Below, one piece after another: positions 1 to 6,556 of a stretch of 8,790 nt of DNA (position 1 is the first letter of the stretch; every line of letters starts with the position of its first letter). Made by a program: the position numbers and the translations under genes. The notes below the pieces were generated by a model. The model had not been told where the DNA came from and did not search any database. It saw only the letters and a program-made list of their open reading frames with translations. Origin of the DNA: Gemmatimonadota bacterium (GTDB taxonomy: Bacteria; Gemmatimonadota; Gemmatimonadetes; Gemmatimonadales; Gemmatimonadaceae); the NCBI GenBank assembly GCA_028287205.1, contig JAQBQC010000183.1, positions 1 to 8,790 on the forward strand, in the 5' to 3' direction.

Positions 1-2
1 CG

Positions 3-698
3 ATCCTCGTCGGCGTGTATTTCGTCGGCTATGTGAAACCCTGGTGGAATCCGCCGAATCCCGGCCGGCTGCTCACGCTGAAGACGACGCTCAGATTTCT
101 CGCGCTCGCCTGGGGCGCCGCGGTGCGCAATGCGTGGATGCCGTCGATCCTCGTGACAATCGCTGTTCTCGCTTCGACGATGGTCCTGCTCGTGAGTGCA
201 CTCCTGCGCGCGCGCGGCGCCGAGCGGCAGCGCGCATTCGGCTTGCTGTCTTTCGCCGGCGGATGCGCAGTGCTCGCGCTGGCGATCGGGTGGGGACGCG
301 CCGCCACCGACATGGTGTCCGGAATGCCGATGCGGTACGTCCTCTTCGCCGTGCCCGCGCTCTGCGCGACGTACTTCATCTGGGAGCTGTACGCGCCGGT
401 CGCACCGCGACGCTGGTTACAAACAGCGCTCTGCGTGGCGATGTTCGTGCTGCTCCCCTGGAACACACGCGAAGGCTTTGGCCTGCCGGGGCGCTACGAT
501 ATCGGCTGGCGCGGATGGTACGTGACGGGAATGAACACCGTCGAGCAGGATATTCGGAGCGGCGTTCCGCGCCTCGAGATGGCGTCGCGCCACCGCGAAT
601 TTCTCATGCACTGGGACGAGGCCCGGCTCGCTGCCGGCATGCGCATGTTGCGCGAGGCGCACATCGGACCGTTCGGCGCTCTGCACGACGACCACTGA
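3..698 (+). CDS. Multi-pass membrane protein of unknown function, C-terminal part (5' truncated)
   Basis: The reading frame is already open at the left edge (ATC CTC GTC GGC before the first GTG at 15), so the true start lies outside the window and only about 231 C-terminal residues are visible. The visible part has a hydrophobic stretch at the very start. Further likely membrane helices lie near window residues 45-66 (SILVTIAVLASTMVLL), 75-98, 107-126 (RYVLFAVPALCATYFIWELY) and 137-152. These are followed by a soluble tail of about 70 residues with the segments EQDIRSGVP, HREFLMHWD and MRMLREAHIGPF. Its place beside glycosyltransferases suggests a membrane component of glycan assembly, such as a GT-C-like transferase or a polymerase, but no catalytic motif of those families is visible in this fragment. 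The function is left open. It ends with TGA 6 bp before the end of the convergent methyltransferase gene. Confidence 0.75.
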   Translation: MLVGVYFVGYVKPWWNPPNPGRLLTLKTTLRFLALAWGAAVRNAWMPSILVTIAVLASTMVLLVSALLRARGAERQRAFGLLSFAGGCAVLALAIGWGRAATDMVSGMPMRYVLFAVPALCATYFIWELYAPVAPRRWLQTALCVAMFVLLPWNTREGFGLPGRYDIGWRGWYVTGMNTVEQDIRSGVPRLEMASRHREFLMHWDEARLAAGMRMLREAHIGPFGALHDDH

Positions 699-704
699 GG
701 CATC

Positions 705-1523
705 TTACGCAGGCCGCGCAACACCCGCCGCCGATACCTCGGCGCCCACCTGCTGCGCCTGCACCGGATTCGGCAGCTCGTGCCGAAACGCGGATTCCAC
801 GGGCGTGCACAACAGCGTCTGTGCGAACGCCTCCGTCGCCACGTGGTCGACATGAAAGCCAGCGGTCTCGATGAGCGAGCGAAGCGCGCTCGGCGTGAGT
901 CCCCAGAACCAGTTCCCGTATCCCTGCTGCGGCTCGAACGCGTCGCTGATCCCCACCTGATGCAGCAGCCCGAGGCTCGATAAATTCCAGAGTGCGCGAT
1001 GATCGGCGTCGAGCATCGGATAAAACACCGCGGCATTCGGCACTCCCGGCATCTCGGGAATGGTAGACGTGCGCAGGATGAGCGTCTTGCGACACAGCGA
1101 GCGCAACGCGACGAGGAGATCGAATGGCGCCGGGTGATGGTAGAGCACCCCCGCGCAGAGCACGACGTCAGTGGCCCCGATGCGTCCGATCGTTTCTGGC
1201 TGCGTGCAGTCGCCGAGCACGAACTCGACCGCGGAATTGCGCTCGTGCCGCTTCTGCTCGAACTCCGGCGTCGGCCCGAACACGTCCACACCCTTTACCG
1301 CGCGCGCACCCGCTTCCTCCGCGAGAAATGCGAAGTCGCCGTTCACGCCCCACATGCAGCCAATGTCCACGAAGCTGTTTCCCGGCGCGAAGCGGCGCAC
1401 GTACTCGGCGAGATCGGCGTAGCTGCCCACGGTGTCGCCTCGCCGCGCGCGCCAGTGCCTCCAGAGCAGATTTCCGCGGCGCGTCTTGAGAAGACGAACC
1501 TTCAGTCGATAGCGGAGTGACAT
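705..1523 (-). CDS. Class I SAM-dependent methyltransferase
   Basis: The predicted protein is 272 residues long. Motif I, the SAM-binding glycine loop, is FVDIGCMWGVNG at about 51-62. An acidic residue after the second strand (GVDVF, D80) would bind the ribose, and GDCTQP (about 104-109) and VLCAGVLYHHPAPFD (about 121-135) match the later strands of a Rossmann methyltransferase. The C-terminal half (YGNWFWGLTPSALRSLIETAGF) looks like the usual helix-strand ending. ATG at 1523 is chosen because GAGGA lies a few bases upstream and the protein opens cleanly with MSLRYRLKVRLL. The longer frame to 1619 would overlap the upstream glycosyltransferase by about 80 bp. The gene starts 16 bp after that glycosyltransferase's stop, so the two are probably cotranscribed. 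The methyl acceptor is not visible; a sugar hydroxyl of the local polysaccharide is a guess from context. Confidence 0.85.
   Translation of the reverse strand: MSLRYRLKVRLLKTRRGNLLWRHWRARRGDTVGSYADLAEYVRRFAPGNSFVDIGCMWGVNGDFAFLAEEAGARAVKGVDVFGPTPEFEQKRHERNSAVEFVLGDCTQPETIGRIGATDVVLCAGVLYHHPAPFDLLVALRSLCRKTLILRTSTIPEMPGVPNAAVFYPMLDADHRALWNLSSLGLLHQVGISDAFEPQQGYGNWFWGLTPSALRSLIETAGFHVDHVATEAFAQTLLCTPVESAFRHELPNPVQAQQVGAEVSAAGVARPA
729..744. terminator. Possible hairpin at the convergent gene ends
   Basis: CGCCGA-TACC-TCGGCG forms a perfect 6-bp stem with a 4-base loop. It lies 31 bases beyond the stop of the membrane-protein gene and inside the last codons of the convergent methyltransferase gene. 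It could slow transcription from the left, but there is no T-run after it, so an ordinary intrinsic terminator is not shown. A chance stem in GC-rich coding DNA is a real alternative. Confidence 0.2.
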
Positions 1524-1539
1524 CCAATCCTCGTCTGGT

Positions 1540-4254
1540 TCACAGGTCGGCGGCACCGAGGCGCCGCGCGCGACGACGCGCGCGCCACAGCGCCCACGGT
1601 CCCGCGAGGTTTCCCGCAATCTCGGTCAGGATCAGTGACAGGGGATAGTCGTTCGACCGGCGCACCCAGCGCACCAGCTTCTTGATCTGCCACTTGGGTA
1701 GCGTCATCGCCAGGTGGAAGAGCGCGCGCGTGTCGCGGTAGGAAATCCACGTCTTGAGGTTGTACGCGACGTGACCCTTGCTGTAGGCGTAGATCTGGCG
1801 CCGCAGCGCAGGCATGTCCCGCCTGTGATGGTGCCATACGTACGCACTCGGCTCGTAGACCACGGTGAATCCCGCAGCGAGCACGCGGTAGAAGAGATCC
1901 GTGTCTTCACTGCATCCCGTCGGCGAGCCGGCGCCGAGAGCGGGATCGAGCATGCCGATGCGCGGATGCGTGAATATCCTGGTGCGAAACGCGGCGTTGG
2001 CGGTCGCGCCGAGCTGCCAGGTCGGTACTGCCTCGCGATACCAGGAGCCGAACCACTCGCCTCCAGCCTCCACGCGCACGAATCCGCGCCCGAGCCCGCC
2101 GTAGTGCTCGAAGAGCTGTTGCGCACGCGTCTCGAGCTCCGCGGGAAGCACGTTCCCGGTGACGATCATGACATCGTCGCGCGCGAAAGGCGCAAGCAAC
2201 TTTTCGAGCCAGTCCGGCTGCATCACGACATCATCGTCCGTGGCGACCATGATCGCGCCGGTGCCCGCGCGAATGCCCGCATTGCGCGCGTACGAGAGAC
2301 CTTGCCTCGGCTCGCTCAGCAATCGCACGCTCGAAAACTCGGCCACGACCGGGGGCGTCATTCCGGATGCCGGATGGTTGTCGACCGCGATGATCTCGGT
2401 GGCGCGTTGTGTCGTCTGCGCGATCAGCGCGCGCAGGCACGCACGCAGATCGCTCGGACGATCGTAGGTGGCGACGACGATCGACACGGAGTCGGCTTGT
2501 GGGCGCGCGCTCGTCGCCGCCTCGCTCGACACATTCGCGTGTCGATGCTCGAACCAGCGCTCGATCTCGTAGCCAACTTCCTCGCGCCGATGCTTCAGCA
2601 ACTGCGGAGTGAAAAAGTCGGCAAGCGTGTCGCGCTGCTGTGGTGTGGAGAGCGGATGGCCGCCGGTTCGCACCTCGAAGGTGCCAACGGGCTGCGCGTC
2701 GCGCATGAGGTATAGCTGCACTGCGCGCGCCGAATCGATATCGGTAATTGGTCGCGCAGGCGCGGCGAGCTCCACTGCGCGCACCGCAACGGCGTCGGTC
2801 ACGCGCACGACGCTTCCTTCGCCCTTGGCGACCGGGCGCAATGCGTTAGGCGGCTGCGCTCCCGATTCGCGAGCGATGCGCTGGGCGCTTCGCTGCGCGT
2901 CCCGGTAGGCGCGTCGGGATTTGAGCGCGCCACGCACTTCGTGGATGATGAGGTCGCGCGGGTACGGAGCGGGCCTCATGTACGTCAGCAGATAGCGCCG
3001 CAGTATGTAGCGCCGAACCCACCAGCCAGTGAGACGGCGGAAGTGCCGTTGTTCCCCGGGATAGCGATCCGCGCTGCGCCGCATGTACACGAAGAGTCCC
3101 TTGCCCCAGTCTCGCATCTGCTTGCGCAGCCGCTCAGGCTCCCGGCGGTGGCGATGGCGAACGATTGCCCGCGGCTCGTAGACGAGCACGTATCCTTCCT
3201 GAAGGATTCGAAAATACATTTCGAGGTCGCCGCCGCCGTCGGACGGTGTGCCCACATCCAGCGAGGGATCGAAGCGCCCGATCCGATCGAATAGCGCGCG
3301 ACGGAAGGCCATGTTGGCTCCGGTGCCGAATCGTCCCGCACCATGGTGCGCGCCTGCCAGGTGCCATGCGCGCGAGAAGCCGCGTCCGAAGCCGCCGTAG
3401 CTCTCGAAATCCTGCTGCGCCTCGCTCTCCAGCTCGTGCGGAACCACCAGCCCGGTCACGGCATGCACGTGTGGTGCGTCGGCAAAGATGTCGGCGATCG
3501 CTCCGACCCAGCCTGCATCGACGATCACGTCGTCATCCGTGAACGCGATGATGTCGCTGCGCGCCTCGGCGATCGCGCGATTGCGGGCCCAGTCGAGTCC
3601 CGGACGGAGCTCGCGAACGTACCGCACACCGGGATATCGTTCGCGAACCAGTTGCTCGGTAGCGTCACTGGACGGCGCGTTGTCCACGACGAGCACTTCC
3701 GTGGCCGGCACGGACATTCGCGCGATGGCGTCGAGACACAGCGCGAGATCGGTGGCGCGATCGCGCGTGCACACGGCCACCGATACCGACGGCCTGACAC
3801 GCGTTCTCACCGGCGGCGTGAACGCGAGCAACGCCCGAATGTCCAGCGCGTCGTCGGTGAGCGGCTCGGCGAGTCGACTGTGCACGAGCTCGCGCACGAG
3901 CGGCTCGAGCAAGTCTCTGCGCACCGCGGCAGCGAGCGTGCGCGCGTCGCAGTGCCCGTCCACGATGGGAACCGTCGTCCAGCCGAGCGGCGTGCCATGC
4001 AGTCGCACGAGCAGCTTTGCCGATTCGTAGCCGTCGAGCCCCAGGAGTCCCTGGATGGGGCCGCACAGCTCGAGGTCGGCAACCTTTATTGGTCGTCTCG
4101 TGCTCGCTCGAATGGCTTCGTCCCGCAGTGAGGGCGTTGCGGTTCCTGCGCTCGTTTCGTGCAGCGCGCGCTGTGCGCCACGTCGCGGCACTTCAGTGCG
4201 ACGCAATCCGCTACCGTCGCCGCGCACGCAATACCGGGCGCAATATAGGTCCAC
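1540..4254 (-). CDS. Tandem bimodular family 2 glycosyltransferase (GT2-GT2)
   Basis: This 904-residue protein holds two complete GT-A type GT2 domains and probably transfers two sugars, or one sugar in two linkages, onto a growing glycan at the cytoplasmic face. Half A: accessory module about 57-129, GT2 core from about 157 (SVAVCTRDR), DDD at 240-242, acidic GGGDLEMYFR at 341-350. Half B: accessory module about 490-568, GT2 core from about 589 (VSIVVATYDRP), DDD at 673-675, SEDTDLFYR at 782-790. The halves are colinear with an offset of about 432 residues. Both have an ELE..AQQ.FE.YGG.GRGF segment (274-293 and 706-725) and a basic HRHRR/HHHRR stretch after the core. The start is uncertain. 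GTG 4254 is the longest option, but no ribosome-binding site is evident and clear homology begins only near residue 57; GTG 4191 is a reasonable alternative. There are no obvious membrane helices. It is probably cotranscribed with the downstream methyltransferase. Confidence 0.9.
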   Translation of the reverse strand: MDLYCARYCVRGDGSGLRRTEVPRRGAQRALHETSAGTATPSLRDEAIRASTRRPIKVADLELCGPIQGLLGLDGYESAKLLVRLHGTPLGWTTVPIVDGHCDARTLAAAVRRDLLEPLVRELVHSRLAEPLTDDALDIRALLAFTPPVRTRVRPSVSVAVCTRDRATDLALCLDAIARMSVPATEVLVVDNAPSSDATEQLVRERYPGVRYVRELRPGLDWARNRAIAEARSDIIAFTDDDVIVDAGWVGAIADIFADAPHVHAVTGLVVPHELESEAQQDFESYGGFGRGFSRAWHLAGAHHGAGRFGTGANMAFRRALFDRIGRFDPSLDVGTPSDGGGDLEMYFRILQEGYVLVYEPRAIVRHRHRREPERLRKQMRDWGKGLFVYMRRSADRYPGEQRHFRRLTGWWVRRYILRRYLLTYMRPAPYPRDLIIHEVRGALKSRRAYRDAQRSAQRIARESGAQPPNALRPVAKGEGSVVRVTDAVAVRAVELAAPARPITDIDSARAVQLYLMRDAQPVGTFEVRTGGHPLSTPQQRDTLADFFTPQLLKHRREEVGYEIERWFEHRHANVSSEAATSARPQADSVSIVVATYDRPSDLRACLRALIAQTTQRATEIIAVDNHPASGMTPPVVAEFSSVRLLSEPRQGLSYARNAGIRAGTGAIMVATDDDVVMQPDWLEKLLAPFARDDVMIVTGNVLPAELETRAQQLFEHYGGLGRGFVRVEAGGEWFGSWYREAVPTWQLGATANAAFRTRIFTHPRIGMLDPALGAGSPTGCSEDTDLFYRVLAAGFTVVYEPSAYVWHHHRRDMPALRRQIYAYSKGHVAYNLKTWISYRDTRALFHLAMTLPKWQIKKLVRWVRRSNDYPLSLILTEIAGNLAGPWALWRARRRARRLGAADL

Positions 4255-4270
4255 GGGTGCGCGAGGGCAT
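4242..4270 (-). promoter_or_regulatory. Possible promoter for the leftward glycosyltransferase-methyltransferase unit
   Basis: On the minus strand, TATATT (4247 to 4242) matches 5 of 6 bases of a sigma70-type -10 box. A poor -35 (ATGCCC, 4270 to 4265) sits 17 bases upstream. If it is real, transcription would begin near 4235, which would make GTG 4254 too early and favour a start such as GTG 4191. This AT-rich hexamer stands out in an otherwise GC-rich region. The promoter consensus of this organism is unknown, so the call is weak. Confidence 0.25.
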
Positions 4271-4279
4271 CGGTTCGTC

Positions 4280-4308
4280 TAGGCATCCCGGAGCCTCCGC
4301 CTTAGCTT
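4280..4308 (+). promoter_or_regulatory. Possible promoter for the rightward wzm-wzt-glycosyltransferase operon
   Basis: TAGGCA at 4280-4285 matches 4 of 6 bases of a -35 box. It is separated by 17 bases from TAGCTT at 4303-4308, a weak -10 match of 3 of 6. Transcription starting near 4315 would leave a leader of about 28 bases before ATG 4343 and would argue against the TTG at 4307 as the start. The spacer contains the short inverted repeat CGGAG-C-CTCCG (4289-4299), which could be a binding site but may be chance. Confidence 0.2.
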
Positions 4309-4336
4309 GGGCGAGCATGCCGCATCGCACACAGGG

Positions 4337-4342
4337 TGGTCC
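4337..4342 (+). promoter_or_regulatory. Region of the ribosome-binding site that supports ATG 4343
   Basis: An AGGGTGG purine-rich stretch ends about 3-4 bases before ATG 4343 and extends a little left of the marked bases. It is an imperfect and rather close Shine-Dalgarno match, but better than anything in front of the upstream TTG at 4307. Confidence 0.3.
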
Positions 4343-5317
4343 ATGACGCCTGCAGCCAAGGGCCGCGCAACCGCAGCTGCCTCGGACGAAGCGGGCGTCG
4401 CGACGCCGGAGCCCGCACGCACGAGCGCCGCCGAGCCTGCGTACGAGGCGTCTGCCGAAGATGAGACGCCGCCGACGTACGCACAGGATCTTCGCGAGGC
4501 GGCGGTCGAGCTGTGGCGTTTCCGGGAGATGCTCTATCAACTGACGCTGCGGGATGTGCGCATTCGTTACAAGCAAGCGGTGATCGGATTCGGGTGGGCA
4601 CTCCTCATGCCAGCGCTCGTGGTCATTTCCGGTTGCCTCGTGCGTTACGCCATGTCGCGGACAACACGCACTCCACTCGATCTCGCCGGGATCGCATCGA
4701 TCTCGGTGAAGGCGCTCCCCTGGTCGTTCTTCGTCGGGACGATCAGCTTCGCGACGCAAAGCCTCACGGGCAATCTGCAGCTCGTTAGCAAGGTGTACTT
4801 TCCACGCGCCGTGCTGCCGCTGGCCGCTACCCTCGGCCAGGCATTCGACGCGATCATCGGTGCCGTGGTGCTTGCCCTGGTACTGCCGTTCCTTGGCGTG
4901 CACCTGTCGACGGCGTTGCTGTGGGTGCCGGTGCTCACGCTTCTCCTCTTCCTGCTCACGGTCGCGGCGAGCCTGTTTCTGAGCTGCGCGAATCTTTTTT
5001 TTCGCGACGTCAAGTACATCGTGCAGGTCATGCTCACGTTCGGAATCTTCTTCACCCCGGTGTTTTTCGACCCAGCCATGATGGGTCACAGGCTCGCGCG
5101 TCTCATCATGCTGAATCCTCTCTCGCCGCTGCTCGAGGGACTGCGCCTCGCGGTCGTCGAGCAACACAATCTGCTGTTGCCGCTGGTGGCTTCCGACGGC
5201 GCCGTGATCTGGTCGCCGGCGTATTTGGTGTACGCGACGCTCTGGGCGCTCCTGGGTCTGGGCGCGAGCGCGATGATCTTCCACCGCTCGGAGTTCGTCT
5301 TTGCCGAATACATCTGA
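4343..5317 (+). CDS. wzm: Polysaccharide ABC transporter permease, Wzm type
   Basis: This 324-residue integral membrane protein belongs to the ABC-2 permease family (Wzm/TagG/KpsM). It would pair with the next gene's ATPase to export a lipid-linked polysaccharide across the cytoplasmic membrane. Family marks: LRDVRIRYKQAVIGFGWALL at about 69-88, the amphipathic segment entering the first helix; PWSFF near 126-130; NLFFRDVKYIVQ with FFTPVFF at about 217-242; NPLSPLLEGLR at about 258-268; and the C-terminal FHRSEFVFAEYI. About six hydrophobic segments are seen (roughly 79-101, 124-140, 165-185, 190-216, 225-243, 290-312). The first 45 residues are a polar Ala/Glu/Pro-rich extension, probably disordered. 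ATG 4343 is preferred over TTG 4307 because AGGGTGG lies just upstream and the extra residues look non-coding. An eight-T run sits at codons 218-220. The gene starts a four-gene operon. Confidence 0.92.
   Translation: MTPAAKGRATAAASDEAGVATPEPARTSAAEPAYEASAEDETPPTYAQDLREAAVELWRFREMLYQLTLRDVRIRYKQAVIGFGWALLMPALVVISGCLVRYAMSRTTRTPLDLAGIASISVKALPWSFFVGTISFATQSLTGNLQLVSKVYFPRAVLPLAATLGQAFDAIIGAVVLALVLPFLGVHLSTALLWVPVLTLLLFLLTVAASLFLSCANLFFRDVKYIVQVMLTFGIFFTPVFFDPAMMGHRLARLIMLNPLSPLLEGLRLAVVEQHNLLLPLVASDGAVIWSPAYLVYATLWALLGLGASAMIFHRSEFVFAEYI
4995..5002 (+). other. Eight-T homopolymer with an in-phase slippery heptamer
   Basis: Eight consecutive T bases lie inside the wzm-like gene, read as CTT TTT TTT (Leu-Phe-Phe). 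Bases 4996-5002 form T-TTT-TTT in the phase required of a -1 slippery heptamer. Losing one T gives a stop at 5079-5081 after 25 out-of-frame codons. A -1 ribosomal shift or one added T would keep reading for 171 codons, to the stop at 5515-5517, past the start of the ATPase gene. The run exists; its use is inference. Confidence 0.5.
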
Positions 5318-5323
5318 GCGGCC

Positions 5324-6556
5324 GTGAGCGACGGCTCCGTTTCCTTTCGGCGCGTCTGGAAGAAGTTTCGCTATGGCGAGGTCCACAACAGCCTGCGCGA
5401 CCTGCTTCCCGCGCTCGGCCGGCGGCTCATTCGGAGCGGCGCACCGCCCGCGCAGAACCTCCACTCCGGCGACTTCTGGGCGCTGCGCGATGTGTCGTTC
5501 GAGGTTCGGCCCGGTGAAGCGCTCGGAATCATTGGCCCCAACGGGGCGGGGAAGTCCACGGTTCTCAAGCTACTCACGCGCATCGTGCGACCTACGCGCG
5601 GCGGCTGCACGGTGCGTGGCCGAATCGGAGCGCTGATCGAGCTCTCGGCGGGTTTTCACCCCGATCTCACCGGCCGCGAGAACATCTTTCTGCAGGGCTC
5701 GATCATGGGGATGCATCGCGGCGAGATCGCTCGCAAGTTCGACGAGATCGTGGACTTCGCCGGAATCCCGGACTTCATCGACACGCCCGTCAAGCGCTAC
5801 TCGAGTGGCATGCACGCACGGCTCGGCTTCGCCATCGCCGCGCACCTCGATCCGGATGTACTGATCATCGATGAGGTGCTCGCGGTTGGCGATGCGGCGT
5901 TCCAGCAGAAGGCGTTCGGCCGCATCGCTGAGATGCGAACGCAAGCGGTGCCGCTCGTGGTCGTCTCGCATCAGCTCGACCGCATCGCGCAGCTGTGCAC
6001 GAAGGCCATCCTGCTCAACCGAGGCCGCGTGGTGCACAGCGGCACACCGCGCGAGACGATTGCGGCGTACGTCGGCACGACGTCCAGCACGGCCGACGCC
6101 ATCACGGGTGACTCCGCCACGCGCATCGCATCGATGTTCGTCAACGGCCCGGCGGAGGTGCCTTCGGGCGGTGTGATCACCGTGATGATCTCCGGCACGG
6201 TACGCCCGCACTGGACGGGCACGCGCGAGTCAGTGATGCTGCGCGTTGCCTCGGTGGAGACGGGGACGACGGTGTTCTCCACGGACACCGCGCTGTCCGG
6301 CATCGCGCTGCCGTTCGGCGGGGCGTTCACGCTCGAGGTGGAGCTTCAGCTGAACGTCCCGGCAAACGTGTACACGATTCAGTCATTGGTGATGGACACC
6401 CTGACCTCGCGCGAGGTCTTTCCCGGACCCAGTGCGCAGGTGAATGTGGGCGAGGGCATCGCCTTCGTCGGCTCCGTGCAGATGAATCCTCGGCTTCGCA
6501 TGCGAGAGGGAGATGGTGCGGCGGCGCCGAGCGACGACACCGCACCGGTCGTGTGA
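5324..6556 (+). CDS. wzt: Polysaccharide ABC transporter ATPase with C-terminal glycan-binding-type domain, Wzt type
   Basis: This 410-residue protein powers export through the Wzm-like permease. The nucleotide-binding domain (about 1-250) has Walker A GPNGAGKST (71-79), the Wzt/TagH-like segment IELSAGFHPDLTGREN (105-120), the ABC signature YSSGM (159-163), Walker B VLIIDE (179-184) followed by the D-loop, and the switch His in VVVSHQ (H216). All ATPase residues appear intact. Residues about 265-393 form a beta-rich C-terminal domain like the one that, in Wzt of the E. coli O8/O9a systems, binds the modified non-reducing end of the O-polysaccharide before export. The last 15 or so residues are a polar tail. 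GTG 5324 follows the permease stop by 6 bp, with only a weak GAGCGG as ribosome-binding site, so translational coupling is likely. Its stop overlaps the next gene's start by 4 bp. A teichoic-acid TagH role is less likely because of the C-terminal domain type. Confidence 0.93.
   Translation: MSDGSVSFRRVWKKFRYGEVHNSLRDLLPALGRRLIRSGAPPAQNLHSGDFWALRDVSFEVRPGEALGIIGPNGAGKSTVLKLLTRIVRPTRGGCTVRGRIGALIELSAGFHPDLTGRENIFLQGSIMGMHRGEIARKFDEIVDFAGIPDFIDTPVKRYSSGMHARLGFAIAAHLDPDVLIIDEVLAVGDAAFQQKAFGRIAEMRTQAVPLVVVSHQLDRIAQLCTKAILLNRGRVVHSGTPRETIAAYVGTTSSTADAITGDSATRIASMFVNGPAEVPSGGVITVMISGTVRPHWTGTRESVMLRVASVETGTTVFSTDTALSGIALPFGGAFTLEVELQLNVPANVYTIQSLVMDTLTSREVFPGPSAQVNVGEGIAFVGSVQMNPRLRMREGDGAAAPSDDTAPVV
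6553..6556 (+). promoter_or_regulatory. GTGA stop-start overlap coupling wzt to the next glycosyltransferase
   Basis: The wzt-like gene ends GTG-TGA, and the last G plus TG of the stop make the GTG start of the next gene. No Shine-Dalgarno-like sequence precedes this GTG, so initiation probably depends on ribosomes finishing the ATPase gene. This supports a single operon and fixes the start of the second gene. Confidence 0.6.

Noticed and set aside
1524..1619. 32-residue N-terminal extension of the methyltransferase
   Set aside because: It overlaps the end of the upstream glycosyltransferase gene and looks non-coding (MRETSRDRGRC...). A good ribosome-binding site precedes ATG 1523.
1714..2715. 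333-codon plus-strand open frame inside the tandem glycosyltransferase gene
   Set aside because: It is antisense to strong GT2 motifs and has the same Arg/His-rich shadow composition.
4307..4342. TTG at 4307 as start of the permease
   Set aside because: No ribosome-binding site precedes it, it would overlap the possible -10 box, and ATG 4343 has AGGGTGG just upstream.
4211..5464. 417-codon open frame on the minus strand opposite the permease gene
   Set aside because: Its composition is extremely Arg/Glu/His/Gln-rich with no domain or hydrophobic core, and it is fully antisense to a clear wzm-like gene. It is a typical shadow frame in GC-rich DNA.
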